Below the pieces are notes generated by a model, which was not told the DNA's origin, made no database searches, and worked only from the letters and a program-made list of their open reading frames with translations. Both the position numbers and the translations under genes were made by a program. Positions 6,982-16,652 of a DNA stretch of 64,000 bases are shown here, in pieces (the stretch's first letter is position 1; each line of letters begins with the position of its first letter). The DNA is from Aromatoleum anaerobium (GTDB lineage Bacteria; Pseudomonadota; Gammaproteobacteria; Burkholderiales; Rhodocyclaceae). The DNA is taken from the NCBI RefSeq assembly GCF_012910705.2, contig NZ_WTVG02000039.1, positions 1 to 64,000 on the forward strand. The letters are read 5' to 3'.

Positions 6982-7452
6982 ATGGTGTCCGATATCGTGG
7001 AGAATCCGTCCTCCCTCTCTCCGTCCCCCTCGCCCGTCGCACCCGGGGCGCCGCGGCTGCTCGATCTCGTGCGCGAGCGCCTACGGTTGAAGCATTACAG
7101 CGTGCGTACCGAAAAGGCGTATCTGGGATGGATCAGACGATACATCATTCATCAGGGGCGGCGCCATCCCGCCGACATGGGCAGGCGCGAGGTCGAGGCG
7201 TTTTTGACGTCGCTCGCGGTCGAGCGCGACGTGAGCGCGGCGACGCAGGGGCAGGCGCTGTCGGCGATCCTGTTTCTGTACCGCGAGGTGCTCGAGCAGC
7301 CGCTGCCGTGGCTCGACGAGGTGACGCGTGCGAAGCGGCCAGCGCGTCTGCCGTCGGTGCTGTTGCGTGCCGAGGTGCAGCGCCTAATCGCGGCGGCCGA
7401 CGATCCGCTGAACCTGATCGTGTCCCTGCTGCATGGACCCGAACTGCGGAGC
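6982..7452 (+). pseudogene. intI: Integron integrase, N-terminal remnant
   Basis: From an ATG at 6982 the frame encodes an N-terminal core-binding domain unmistakably like IntI: LKHYSVRTEKAYLGWIRRYI, RHPADMGRREVEAFLTSLAV, QALSAILFLYREVL, LPWLDEVTRAKRPARLPSVL. Homology runs to about LLHGPELR (near the first catalytic Arg) and then stops at roughly 7437-7452. The rest of the frame, to 7542, is antisense sequence of the hepT 3' end. The catalytic His-Arg-Tyr half is gone (about 150 of some 330 residues remain), so the integrase is inactive. Orientation away from the cassettes is as expected for an integron. Confidence 0.8.
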
Positions 7453-7494
7453 GCCATGGCGCACGCTCAATTCACTCGTGGCACGTCTTCGCTC

Positions 7495-7878
7495 TCACTG
7501 AAGACAAGCGGCCGCCCAGTGTTCGAGAGCTACGACAGCTGACTCGGCTTCTTCGGCCGTAACGTTCGGAGCGTGCACGCCGAGATAACGAAACTCGACG
7601 GCGTAGGGGGTCAGGCGCGTGAGCAGGTCGCGTGACACAGGCAGATCAATCTGATTCTGCCCGGAGAGCGCGGCGAGTTCGAGCAGATCGTGGGTGCGAC
7701 GGAAAAACACGCCCCGTTGCACGAGAACTGCCTTGATGAACTTTTCCGCCGCCTGTTGCGCGTGGAACAGCATCGACTCGTGGGGCGACTCGGCCGACTT
7801 GCGCAGTATCAGGAAGGTCGTTCGATCGCGCACCGCTGCGCGAAAGATTTCATTCGCCTGTTCAGTGTGCGGATTCAT
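7495..7878 (-). CDS. hepT: HEPN-domain toxin of an MNT-HEPN pair
   Basis: 127 residues, helical throughout. The segment MLFHAQQAAEKFIKAVLVQRG followed by VFFRRTHDLLELAAL is the HEPN signature, with Arg and His (RRTHDL) placed as in the RNase motif of HEPN toxins. HEPN toxins cleave RNA; the partner MNT protein usually silences them by transferring AMP to a residue near that motif. The start at 7878 overlaps the mntA 3' end by 17 bases, so expression is coupled. The end of the gene touches the breakpoint with the truncated integrase. Confidence 0.85.
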   Translation of the reverse strand: MNPHTEQANEIFRAAVRDRTTFLILRKSAESPHESMLFHAQQAAEKFIKAVLVQRGVFFRRTHDLLELAALSGQNQIDLPVSRDLLTRLTPYAVEFRYLGVHAPNVTAEEAESAVVALEHWAAACLQ

Positions 7879-8185
7879 AAAGCACCCGGCCTTCGCGCGC
7901 CGCCCAATACACCGGAGTGCTCCACCAATCCTTGCGCTGCGCGAATTCCGGTTCGGTCAGAAGCATGAGGTCCACGCCGACGCCGAGGCTGCCGAGGGCG
8001 TCGCGAAGACACATATACTCTGCGGTGGCGTCGGGGATTTCGCGCTCGATCACCATAAGGTCGAGGTCGGATTCCTCTGTCGCGTCGCCGCGAGCGTAGG
8101 AACCGAAGACGATGACCCGCGTTGGCGCATGAGCCGCCGCTACCAGCCTCCGCACGGCCTTAGAGATCGATTCGTCGGTCAACAT
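7862..8185 (-). CDS. mntA: MNT-domain nucleotidyltransferase antitoxin
   Basis: 107 residues with the minimal nucleotidyltransferase motif VIVFGSYARGDATEESDLDL near residues 24-43 (Gly-Ser, two Asp) and a further Asp in VGVDLMLLT. Gene order antitoxin-then-toxin with overlap into the HEPN gene is the standard MntA-HepT arrangement; the enzyme is expected to AMPylate HepT. It is separated by 57 bases from the end of mfd, which lies upstream on the same strand, so it might also be read through from mfd. Confidence 0.85.
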   Translation of the reverse strand: MLTDESISKAVRRLVAAAHAPTRVIVFGSYARGDATEESDLDLMVIEREIPDATAEYMCLRDALGSLGVGVDLMLLTEPEFAQRKDWWSTPVYWAAREGRVLYESAH

Positions 8186-8242
8186 TGTCGTTCCTCGCGA
8201 GGGCTCACGGGAGGGCTTGAGGCTATAGAACCGGAGGTCATT

Positions 8243-11200
8243 CTACGCCTTCACCGCCTCCAGCAATTCCTTCACCCCCTGCACGCGCTGCTTGAGATTC
8301 GGCAAGCTGGCCTTGCGGATCAGCCGATCCGGACCGGACATCTTGGTGTTGCGGTCCTTCTGGATCAGGAAGATGACTTTTGCCGGGTCGATCGGCGCGT
8401 CGGAGCCGAACTGGACGCTGATTTGCGCGTCGCTTGCGTCGAGCTTGGCGACGCCGAACGGTTTGACGAGCAGGCGCAGGCGGTGGGTTTCGATCAGCGC
8501 CTGGGTCTGCGGCGGCAGTTCGCCGAAGCGGTCGATGAGTTCTTCCTGCAGGTTGCGCAGGTCGCCGTCGGATTCGCAGTTCGCGAGGCGCTTGTAGAGC
8601 GTGAGGCGCTCCTGCACGTCGGGGCAGTAGTCGTTCGGCAACAGCGCCGGGGTGTGCAGGTTGATCTCGGAGACGACGTCGAGCGGCTGCGTCAGGTCCG
8701 GCTCCTTGCCGGCCTGCAGGTCGCGCACTGCGCGCTTGAGCATTTCGGTGTACAGGCTGAAGCCGACCTGCTGGATCTCGCCGGACTGGTTCTCGCCGAG
8801 CACTTCGCCGGCGCCGCGGATTTCGAGGTCGTGCATCGCGAGGTAGAAGCCGGAGCCGAGCTCTTCCATCAGCGTGATCGCCTCGAGCCGCTTCTGCGCG
8901 AGCGCGGTCGGCTTGGCGTGGGCGTCGGTCAGCAGATACGCGTAGGCCTGGTGGTGGCTGCGGCCGACGCGCCCGCGCAGCTGGTGCAGCTGGGCGAGGC
9001 CGAAGCGGTCGGCGCGGTTGATGATGATCGTGTTGGCGGTCGGGATGTCGATGCCGGTCTCGATGATCGTCGTGCACAGCAGCAGGTTCGCGCGCTGCTG
9101 CGTGAAGGTGCGCATCACGCGTTCGAGCTCGCGTTCCGGCAGCTGGCCGTGGCCGATGACGATGCGCGCTTCGGGCAGCAGTTCGGCGAGGTCGTCGCGG
9201 AAGTTCTCGATCGTGTCGACCTCGTTGTGCAGGAAATACACCTGGCCGCCGCGCTTGAATTCGCGCAGCACCGCCTCGCGGATGATGCCGCGGCTCGTGC
9301 GGTGGACGAAAGTCTTGATCGCGAGCCGCTTTTGCGGCGCGGTCGCGATCACCGAGAACTCGCGCAGGCCTTCGAGCGCGAGGCCGAGCGTGCGCGGGAT
9401 CGGCGTCGCGGTCAGCGTCAGGATGTCGATCTCGCTGCGCAATGCTTTCAGCATCTCTTTCTGGCGCACGCCGAAGCGGTGTTCCTCGTCGATGATGACG
9501 AGGCCGAGGCGCTTGAACTGCACGTCCTTCTGCAGCAGGCGGTGCGTGCCGATGATGATGTCGACCTTGCCTTCGGCGAGCTGTTTCAGTGCGTCGGCCT
9601 GCTCCTTGGCGCTCTTGAAGCGCGACAGTTCGGCGATGCGGATTGCAAAGTCGGCGAAGCGGTCGGAGAAAGTCTGGTAGTGCTGTTCGGCGAGCAGCGT
9701 CGTCGGCGTCAGCACGACCACCTGCTTGCCGTCGGCGACCGCGACGAACGCGGCGCGCAGCGCGACTTCGGTCTTGCCGAAACCGACGTCGCCGCACACC
9801 AGCCGGTCCATCGGCTGGCCGGATTTCATGTCGGCGACGACGGCATCGATCGCCGCCTGCTGGTCGGGCGTCGTCTCGAAACCGAAGCCTTCGGCGAACG
9901 CGTCGAGGTCGTGCTGTTTGAAGTCGAAGCGGTGGCCGGGGCGGGCGGCGCGCTGCGCGTACAGCGCGAGGAGTTCGGCCGCGGTGTCGCGCACCTGCAG
10001 CGCCGCCTTCTTCTTCGCCTTTTCCCACTGGCCGGAGCCGAGGCGGTGCAGGTCGACCGCTTCCGGGTCGGCGCCGGCGTAGCGGGTGATGACGTGCAGC
10101 TGCGACACCGGCACGTAGAGCTTGTCGCCGTTGGCGTATTCGAGATGCAGGAACTCGGTCTCACCCTCACCCAGGTCCATGTGGATCAGGCCGAGATAGC
10201 GGCCGATGCCGTGCGACACATGCACGACCGGGTCGCCTGGCTTGAGTTCGGACAGGTCGCGCAGCCACCCTTCCATCGTCGCCGCCTTGCGCGCGTCGCG
10301 TCGCCCGCGCGTGCGGGCAGTCGTCGCGTAAAGCTCGGACTCGGTGACGATCGCGATCTTCGCGCCCGGCAGCACGAAGCCGCTCGCGAGCGGCCCGACG
10401 CCGAGCGCGAGCGGTTCGCCGGAGACGAGGAAGCCGGCGAAATCCGCGCTGGCTGCCGGCCGGAGGCCGTATTCGCCGAAGAACTCGGAGATCGTCTCAC
10501 GCCGTCCCGGTGCGTCGGCGAGCACGAAGACGCGGCCGCCGCTGCGCGCCCAGTCGCCCGCGAGGAGCTCCTTCAGGCGATGCAGCGGGTCGGTCGCCTT
10601 GCGTTCGACGGAAACGTCGGGGAGGGGAGTGGCGGCCGGCGGCACGTCACCGACGGCGTCGGCGGCTGAAACCTGGATTCGCGGGCGGTCCTTCAGCGCG
10701 GCGAAGAAGCTTTCCTGGCCGAGGAACAACGCTTCGGGCGGCAGCGCCGGGCGGGTGCGGTCACCTTTGAGGAAATCGTGGCGCGAGCGCGTGTCACGCC
10801 AGAATTCGTCGATCGCGGCCGGCACATCGCGGTGCAGCACGACTGCCGCGTCGGCCGGCAGGTAGTCGAACAGCGTCGCCGTCTCGTCGAAGAACAGCGG
10901 CAGGTAGTACTCGATGCCGGCCGGTGCGATGCCGTTCGACACATCCTTGTACAGCGACACGCGCGACGGGTCGCCTTCGAACGCTTCGCGGAAGCGGCTG
11001 CGAAAGCGCGTGCGGCCGGCGTCGTCCATCGGGAACTCGCGCGCCGGGAGCATGCGGATCTCCGCCACCGGGTAGACGGTGCGCTGCGTGTCCGGGTCGA
11101 AGGTCTTGATGCTCTCGACCTCGTCGTCGAAGAGGTCGATGCGAAACGGCAGCGGCGCGCCCATCGGGAACAGGTCGATCAGCCCGCCGCGCACCGAGAA

Positions 11201-11704
11201 CTCGCCCGGGCTGACGACCTGCGTCACGTGCGTGTAGCCGGCGACCGCCATCTGGTTGCGCAACTGGTCGACGTCGAGCTTCGCGCCCTGCTTCAGGAAG
11301 AACGTGTAGGCGGCGAGAAAGGCCGGCGGGGCCATGCGGTACAGCGCGGTCGAAGCGGGCACGAGCACGACGTCGGCCTCGCCGCGGCTCACCGCATAGA
11401 GCGTCGACAGGCGTTCCGAGATCAGGTCCTGGTGCGGCGAGAAGCTGTCGTAGGGCAGCGTTTCCCAGTCCGGCAGCAGGTGCGTGCGCAGCGCGGGCGC
11501 GAACCACGCGATCTCGTCCTGCAGGCGCTGGGCGTCGAGCGGGTTCGCGGTCACCAGCAGCAGGCAGGGGCCGCGCGTCGCGAGTTGGGCGATCGCCAGC
11601 GCGTCGGACGAACCGGCGAGCGCGGGCAGATCGAGCCGCATGCCGGGCTTCGGAAGGGAAAGCGCCGTGAGCTGGGGCAGCAGGGGGTCGAGCGGTCGGG
11701 ACAT
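8243..11704 (-). CDS. mfd: Transcription-repair coupling factor
   Basis: 1153 residues, close to the usual length of about 1150. Mfd is a DNA translocase that removes RNA polymerase stalled at lesions and recruits UvrA. In order: UvrB-like N-terminal modules (residues 1-330, including LPDWETLPYDSFSPHQDLIS), the RNA-polymerase-interacting Tudor-like domain (DPVVHVSHGIGRYLG, about 490-570), the helicase core with Walker A GDVGFGKTEVA near 635 and the DEEH box (VIIDEEHRFGVRQKE), motif VI (QLRGRVGRSHHQAYAYLL), the TRG motif region and the C-terminal UvrA-binding-like domain. The ATG at 11704 is chosen because the family starts with a short MSRPL-like lead; the frame is open further upstream without homology. 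Confidence 0.97.
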   Translation of the reverse strand: MSRPLDPLLPQLTALSLPKPGMRLDLPALAGSSDALAIAQLATRGPCLLLVTANPLDAQRLQDEIAWFAPALRTHLLPDWETLPYDSFSPHQDLISERLSTLYAVSRGEADVVLVPASTALYRMAPPAFLAAYTFFLKQGAKLDVDQLRNQMAVAGYTHVTQVVSPGEFSVRGGLIDLFPMGAPLPFRIDLFDDEVESIKTFDPDTQRTVYPVAEIRMLPAREFPMDDAGRTRFRSRFREAFEGDPSRVSLYKDVSNGIAPAGIEYYLPLFFDETATLFDYLPADAAVVLHRDVPAAIDEFWRDTRSRHDFLKGDRTRPALPPEALFLGQESFFAALKDRPRIQVSAADAVGDVPPAATPLPDVSVERKATDPLHRLKELLAGDWARSGGRVFVLADAPGRRETISEFFGEYGLRPAASADFAGFLVSGEPLALGVGPLASGFVLPGAKIAIVTESELYATTARTRGRRDARKAATMEGWLRDLSELKPGDPVVHVSHGIGRYLGLIHMDLGEGETEFLHLEYANGDKLYVPVSQLHVITRYAGADPEAVDLHRLGSGQWEKAKKKAALQVRDTAAELLALYAQRAARPGHRFDFKQHDLDAFAEGFGFETTPDQQAAIDAVVADMKSGQPMDRLVCGDVGFGKTEVALRAAFVAVADGKQVVVLTPTTLLAEQHYQTFSDRFADFAIRIAELSRFKSAKEQADALKQLAEGKVDIIIGTHRLLQKDVQFKRLGLVIIDEEHRFGVRQKEMLKALRSEIDILTLTATPIPRTLGLALEGLREFSVIATAPQKRLAIKTFVHRTSRGIIREAVLREFKRGGQVYFLHNEVDTIENFRDDLAELLPEARIVIGHGQLPERELERVMRTFTQQRANLLLCTTIIETGIDIPTANTIIINRADRFGLAQLHQLRGRVGRSHHQAYAYLLTDAHAKPTALAQKRLEAITLMEELGSGFYLAMHDLEIRGAGEVLGENQSGEIQQVGFSLYTEMLKRAVRDLQAGKEPDLTQPLDVVSEINLHTPALLPNDYCPDVQERLTLYKRLANCESDGDLRNLQEELIDRFGELPPQTQALIETHRLRLLVKPFGVAKLDASDAQISVQFGSDAPIDPAKVIFLIQKDRNTKMSGPDRLIRKASLPNLKQRVQGVKELLEAVKA

Positions 11705-11793
11705 CGGACGGGGGCGCGGCGAGACCGCGAAAGAGACGGGTAAGGGCGGAATTATAGGGGATGGGACGGAGCGGGCTTGTCCGACTGGCCGGA

Positions 11794-12459
11794 TCACCCG
11801 AGCCCATCGGCAACGGGCGGCGGCAACTTCGTGCGCAACCACTCCGCCGCGAGCAGCGCGAAACGGTCGAGTGCGCCCGGTTCGGTAAAGTCTTCGCCGG
11901 CACCGTCGACGAGTTTCCAGTCGCGCGGGGCGCGGATGTGCTCCCAGGCGCGCAGGATCATGGCGAGGTGGAGGTCTTCGCTGCCGATAATCATGCGCAA
12001 GGGGACCGCCAGCGTGCCGAGCGGGGTTGCGCCGGCAAGGTCCGGGCGGCCGGCGCGGCACACGATCGCCGCGAAGCGTCCGGGGCCTTTCCATGCCGCC
12101 CGGATCGCCGCGCCGCTGCCGGTGCCGGAGGCGACCAGCCCGATCGCGAGGCCGGTGAGCGGTGGCTGGTGGCCGATCCAGTCGGCCACGGCGAGGACGC
12201 GGTTTGCCAGCTTCGGGACATTGAAACGCGCATCGGCGTCCCGTGTCTCTTCGTAGCGCGTCAGCAGGTTGATGATCAGCGTCGCGAAACCGGCGTCCTG
12301 CAGCGCAGCGGCGACTTTCGTTTCGCACGACTGGGTCGGCGTGCTTCCCGACGGGCGAAGAATCACCGCCAGGCCCCGCACGGTCGGCGCATGCGACAGC
12401 TCGCCGTCGAGCCAGACGCGCTCGGCGGGAATGCTGATGGTGGTGTGGCGCAGCTTCAC
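11794..12459 (-). CDS. Alpha/beta-hydrolase of the dienelactone-hydrolase type
   Basis: 221 residues from a probable GTG start. It has the fold's early strand and oxyanion region (GLAVILRPSGSTPTQ), a long helix insertion, a nucleophile-elbow-like turn (IGLVASGTGSGAA) and a late His-containing turn (SEDLHLAMILRAW), in the order expected for DeoR-phosphorylated-sugar or dienelactone-hydrolase-like proteins often called phosphoribosyltransferase-linked hydrolases. The elbow reads Gly-Leu-Val-Ala-Ser-Gly-Thr-Gly, with Ser in the nucleophile position. The substrate is unknown. It follows the AmmeMemoRadiSam genes on the same strand (106-base gap containing a triple repeat) and may belong with them. 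Confidence 0.65.
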   Translation of the reverse strand: MKLRHTTISIPAERVWLDGELSHAPTVRGLAVILRPSGSTPTQSCETKVAAALQDAGFATLIINLLTRYEETRDADARFNVPKLANRVLAVADWIGHQPPLTGLAIGLVASGTGSGAAIRAAWKGPGRFAAIVCRAGRPDLAGATPLGTLAVPLRMIIGSEDLHLAMILRAWEHIRAPRDWKLVDGAGEDFTEPGALDRFALLAAEWLRTKLPPPVADGLG

Positions 12460-12475
12460 TTCGGGCCTGGGAATG

Positions 12476-12511
12476 CTGTCAATACGGCTGTCAATACGGC
12501 TGTCAATACGC
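12476..12511. repeat. Three tandem 12-base repeats
   Basis: CTGTCAATACGG occurs at 12476-12487 and 12488-12499, followed by CTGTCAATACGC at 12500-12511. It lies 17-52 bases upstream of the hydrolase gene, between it and amrS. It could be a regulator-binding array or a small slippage repeat; the unit also contains no obvious half-site symmetry. Confidence 0.8.
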
Positions 12512-12565
12512 CGGAGCGCAGGCGGCGAGCATGGCACGGTGCGGGTATCGCGGCAACATCGGCTA

Positions 12566-13651
<1,086 letters not shown>

Positions 13652-13737
13652 CGCCGCGACCGGCCGGGGCGGCCAAGCGCGACATCAAGAGGTGAAAGTC
13701 TGCCGCCGAGCCTCGAGCCGCGCCCGGACCGACCGGA

Positions 13738-14292
13738 TCACTCACGCCACTTGCATACGGTGTAGGTCGCGGCCAGAAGGGTGCCGATGGGGTGATCCGG
13801 CGCCAGCCCGGCTTTGCGTTTAAGCGCTGCGACGAACTCGCGCGGTTCCGCCAGCTGTTCCCACACCTGCGGCAGAAAAGTCGCGCTGCGGCAGCTGCCG
13901 GAAAGAATCAGGCCGTCGATGCCGGGGCGCAATTGGCGCAACAGATCGACTTCGTCGGCGAACTCGAGGAACTGCGGTTCCGATAGCAGAGACACTTCGA
14001 TCCGGATGTCGTTCAATTCGCGAGCCGCAAGCGGGAGGAAGCGCGTGTCCCGCGTCGCTGCGGCAACGGCGTTGAGGGCGACGTCTTCGCCGAGGGCGCG
14101 TTGCGGGCGCAGGCTGCCGATGCAGCCGCGCAACTCGTCGTAGAGCTTGAGGGTCACGAAGGTGGCAGCGCGTTGCGCGAGGCGCTCGTCCTCCGCGAAC
14201 GGCGCGGCGGTGAGCCCGAGGTGGCGTTCGAGCGCGCGGCGCGCGTGGGCGAGCAGCGTCAGGCCAAGCTCAGTGTCGGGCAGCGTGGGCAT
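13738..14292 (-). CDS. amrA: AmmeMemoRadiSam system protein A (AMMECR1 domain)
   Basis: 184 residues, a complete AMMECR1 domain with the signature LRGCIGSLRP near residue 60 and the family's usual ending (TLLAATYTVCKW). Function is not established for any member; the conserved Arg-Gly-Cys-Ile-Gly loop suggests a binding or catalytic site. It overlaps the end of amrB by 23 bases and precedes amrS, so the three are made together. The short basic tail shows nothing unusual. Confidence 0.92.
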   Translation of the reverse strand: MPTLPDTELGLTLLAHARRALERHLGLTAAPFAEDERLAQRAATFVTLKLYDELRGCIGSLRPQRALGEDVALNAVAAATRDTRFLPLAARELNDIRIEVSLLSEPQFLEFADEVDLLRQLRPGIDGLILSGSCRSATFLPQVWEQLAEPREFVAALKRKAGLAPDHPIGTLLAATYTVCKWRE

Positions 14293-15097
14293 GGGTGCGA
14301 GACTCCGAGAATGCGATGCTGGCGTAGCCGACGACGCGGGAACGGTCGCCGGCGGTATCGCCCGAGTTGCGCAGGTCGAGCAGGTGCGGCTCCAGGCCGT
14401 GTCGTGCCGCGGCGCGCAGCAATCCGTTGACCGGCGTCGCCCCGCACGCCTGCTCGTGGTCGATTCCCGTGCGAAGCTTCAGGATCTGGCCGACCGTGGC
14501 GCGGTCGCAGCTCTGTGCCTGGCCGTACGGGTGGTAATGCGACAGGTCGGAGCTGATCACGATCAGCGTCTCGGGGCCGCCCCACAGTGTTTCGATGATC
14601 TCCGCTACCGCTTCGGTGCTGGCGTTCCCGACGAGCAGCGGAACCAGTTCGAAGGCGTCGAGCACCGTCTGCAGGAAAGGCAGCTGGACTTCGAGACTAT
14701 GTTCGGCGGCGTGCGGGCGATCGTCGACGACGACGTCGGGCCGTGCCTGGAGCGCTTCGCAGTCGCCGCGGCTCATCGGGATCTGCCCGAGCGGCGTCGA
14801 GAAGAATTGCGCGGCCGGCAGGGCGAATGCCCGGACCGCCATGCGATGCGCCGGGCCCAGGAGCACGACGCGCCGCACCACGTCGCGCAACCCGGCCAGA
14901 TTCGCGTACGCGGACGCCGCGACCGGCCCCGAATAGACGTAGCCCGCGTGCGGCACGATCAGGGCTTTCGGTGCGGGCACCGTTTCGAGCGGCACCGCGG
15001 CCGCCAGCATTTCTCCGATCTGCGCGCGCAATGCGTGCGGATCGTCCGGATAGAAGTAGCCGGCAACCGCGGCCGGCCGAATCGAAGCAGTGGCCAT
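14270..15097 (-). CDS. amrB: AmmeMemoRadiSam system protein B (MEMO1 family)
   Basis: 275 residues from an ATG with GAGGA seven bases upstream. MEMO proteins resemble extradiol dioxygenases (LigB fold), and human MEMO1 binds copper/iron with two His and a Cys. The corresponding residues are visible: His50 (VPHAGYVYSGP), His84 (LGPAHRMA) and Cys218 (QACGATPVNG). His133 (AEHSLEVQLPFL) and Asp184/His187 (SSDLSHYHP) also line the pocket. All metal-site residues are therefore intact, unlike members that have lost them. It leads the operon, 40 bases downstream of the DUF4010 gene on the same strand. Confidence 0.92.
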   Translation of the reverse strand: MATASIRPAAVAGYFYPDDPHALRAQIGEMLAAAVPLETVPAPKALIVPHAGYVYSGPVAASAYANLAGLRDVVRRVVLLGPAHRMAVRAFALPAAQFFSTPLGQIPMSRGDCEALQARPDVVVDDRPHAAEHSLEVQLPFLQTVLDAFELVPLLVGNASTEAVAEIIETLWGGPETLIVISSDLSHYHPYGQAQSCDRATVGQILKLRTGIDHEQACGATPVNGLLRAAARHGLEPHLLDLRNSGDTAGDRSRVVGYASIAFSESRTHAHAARH

Positions 15098-15137
15098 GGA
15101 ATTCCTCGTTGGGTGCGAGCACAGGAACCTGCTGCAA

Positions 15138-16409
15138 TTATAGGCCGCTGCCGGATAGCGCGTGCCAGGCGGTGCCGGCTGCGAGGCCGAGGCCGATGGC
15201 ACTCATGCCACGGAAAATCCTCTTGCCCAGCTCCCGTCCGCCGAGGACGACGGCGAGCACCGTCTTGAAGCCGAGATTGGCCATCATCGCCACGCCGATC
15301 GCGATCACGGCCGCGTCGGCAGCGAGTCTCTCGAGGGAAAACAGGCGCATGCTCGACAACGCGATCGCGTCCATGTCGGCGAGGCCCGACACGGCGGCGA
15401 GCGCGTACAAGCCGTGGGTGCCGACGATGTCGGACAGCCACGCCGAAACGAACAGGATGACCGCGTACAGCACACCGAAGCCGAGCGCCGCGCGCAGCTC
15501 GGTGGGGTTGCGCGTCTGCGGGAGCACCGCCTCGCTGCCGGCCGGAATCCGCCAGTACCAGATCAGCGTTCCCATGCCGAGCACCAGCCCCGGCAGGACC
15601 ACGATCGCGAGCTTGGCGAGGAGCCCGGGTGCGACGACTGCGGCGATCAGCGCGATCCGGATCATCATGACGACGTTGGCGAGGATGATCACCAGCGCCG
15701 CCACCGGGGCCGAGGCCGGCGTGACGCGACTGTCGCGGGCATGGATCAGCGTCGTCGCGGTGCTCGACGCGAGGCCGCCGGCGATGCCGACCAGCGCCGC
15801 TCCATAGCGCGCGCCGACAAGCCGGAGGATCGCGTAGCCGGCAAAGCTGAGTCCCGATATCAGCACCACCATCCACCACACCTGGCGGGGGCTGACTGCG
15901 CCCTGGGGATCGATCGGGCGGTCCGGGAGGATCGGCAGGATCACGAGCGAGAGCACGCTGAACTGGATGATCGAGATCCAGTCTTTCGATTCGAGCCGGG
16001 TGGCCATGCCGCGCAGCTCGGCCTTGAAATACAGCAGGATCGTCGTCGCCACTGCGAGCATCACCGCGATCGTCGCGTGGCCGAGCCACACCGCCGTGCC
16101 GAGGCAGTAGCACAGCAGCAGGGCCGCGACCGACGTGGTGCCCGGATCGGTCGCGTCGGGATGGCGAAGGTAGGCTGCGATGATCATCACCCCGACGATC
16201 GCGAGGCCGAACACGAAAGGCGCGACGCTGTCGAAATGCTCGCCGAGCATGCCGATCAGCGCGCCGAGCAGGCCGACCAGTCCGAACGTGCGCAGGCCGG
16301 CGCGGGCCGAAGCGACGCGCTCGCGCTCGAGGCCGATCAGCAGCCCGATCCCGATTGCGATCAGGAAAGCCTGAATCTGTGCCGCGTCAAAAGGCTTCGC
16401 GAAAGGCAT
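15138..16409 (-). CDS. MgtC/SapB-DUF4010 family membrane protein
   Basis: 423 residues with about 12 hydrophobic segments. The N-terminal third begins AFLIAIGIGLLIGLERER, the MgtC/SapB motif with its conserved Glu-Arg-Glu, continuing through TFGLVGLLGALIGML; the remainder matches DUF4010 (GGLASSTATTLIHARDS, SGLADMDAIALS). Proteins of this architecture are predicted inner-membrane transporters of unknown substrate. It is followed 40 bases later by amrB, so read-through into the AmmeMemoRadiSam operon is plausible. The conserved Asp/Ser-rich loops are intact. Confidence 0.85.
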   Translation of the reverse strand: MPFAKPFDAAQIQAFLIAIGIGLLIGLERERVASARAGLRTFGLVGLLGALIGMLGEHFDSVAPFVFGLAIVGVMIIAAYLRHPDATDPGTTSVAALLLCYCLGTAVWLGHATIAVMLAVATTILLYFKAELRGMATRLESKDWISIIQFSVLSLVILPILPDRPIDPQGAVSPRQVWWMVVLISGLSFAGYAILRLVGARYGAALVGIAGGLASSTATTLIHARDSRVTPASAPVAALVIILANVVMMIRIALIAAVVAPGLLAKLAIVVLPGLVLGMGTLIWYWRIPAGSEAVLPQTRNPTELRAALGFGVLYAVILFVSAWLSDIVGTHGLYALAAVSGLADMDAIALSSMRLFSLERLAADAAVIAIGVAMMANLGFKTVLAVVLGGRELGKRIFRGMSAIGLGLAAGTAWHALSGSGL

Positions 16410-16652
16410 GCCGTTACTCCCGATTGTTCTTGAAGGTCTTCGTGATATTGCATGCCGACTGGTTCGTTAATCTATTCGATTCGTGCGGGCGGTGAAACGG
16501 TGCGCCGTGCGGCAGAGGTCCGCGCCAATGCCGTGGTCGAATCGTTACGTGTATTCTGGCGGTTCGCGCACCGGCCTCGTCGATTCGCCGTAATTCAGCA
16601 GACATAATGGAGCATGAGTGGATTCATTTTTTTGGCAGGCGAGAGACGCGAA

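Noticed and set aside
7694-10669. 991-residue open frame on the plus strand opposite mfd
   Set aside because: Pure antisense shadow of mfd; composition is Arg/Ala/Val-rich with no domain, and mfd motifs are complete on the other strand. High GC leaves such frames open.
16410-16652. Searched for an RNA element or small gene in the spacer before epd
   Set aside because: No convincing stem, riboswitch signature or coding frame; only an ordinary promoter-size spacer.
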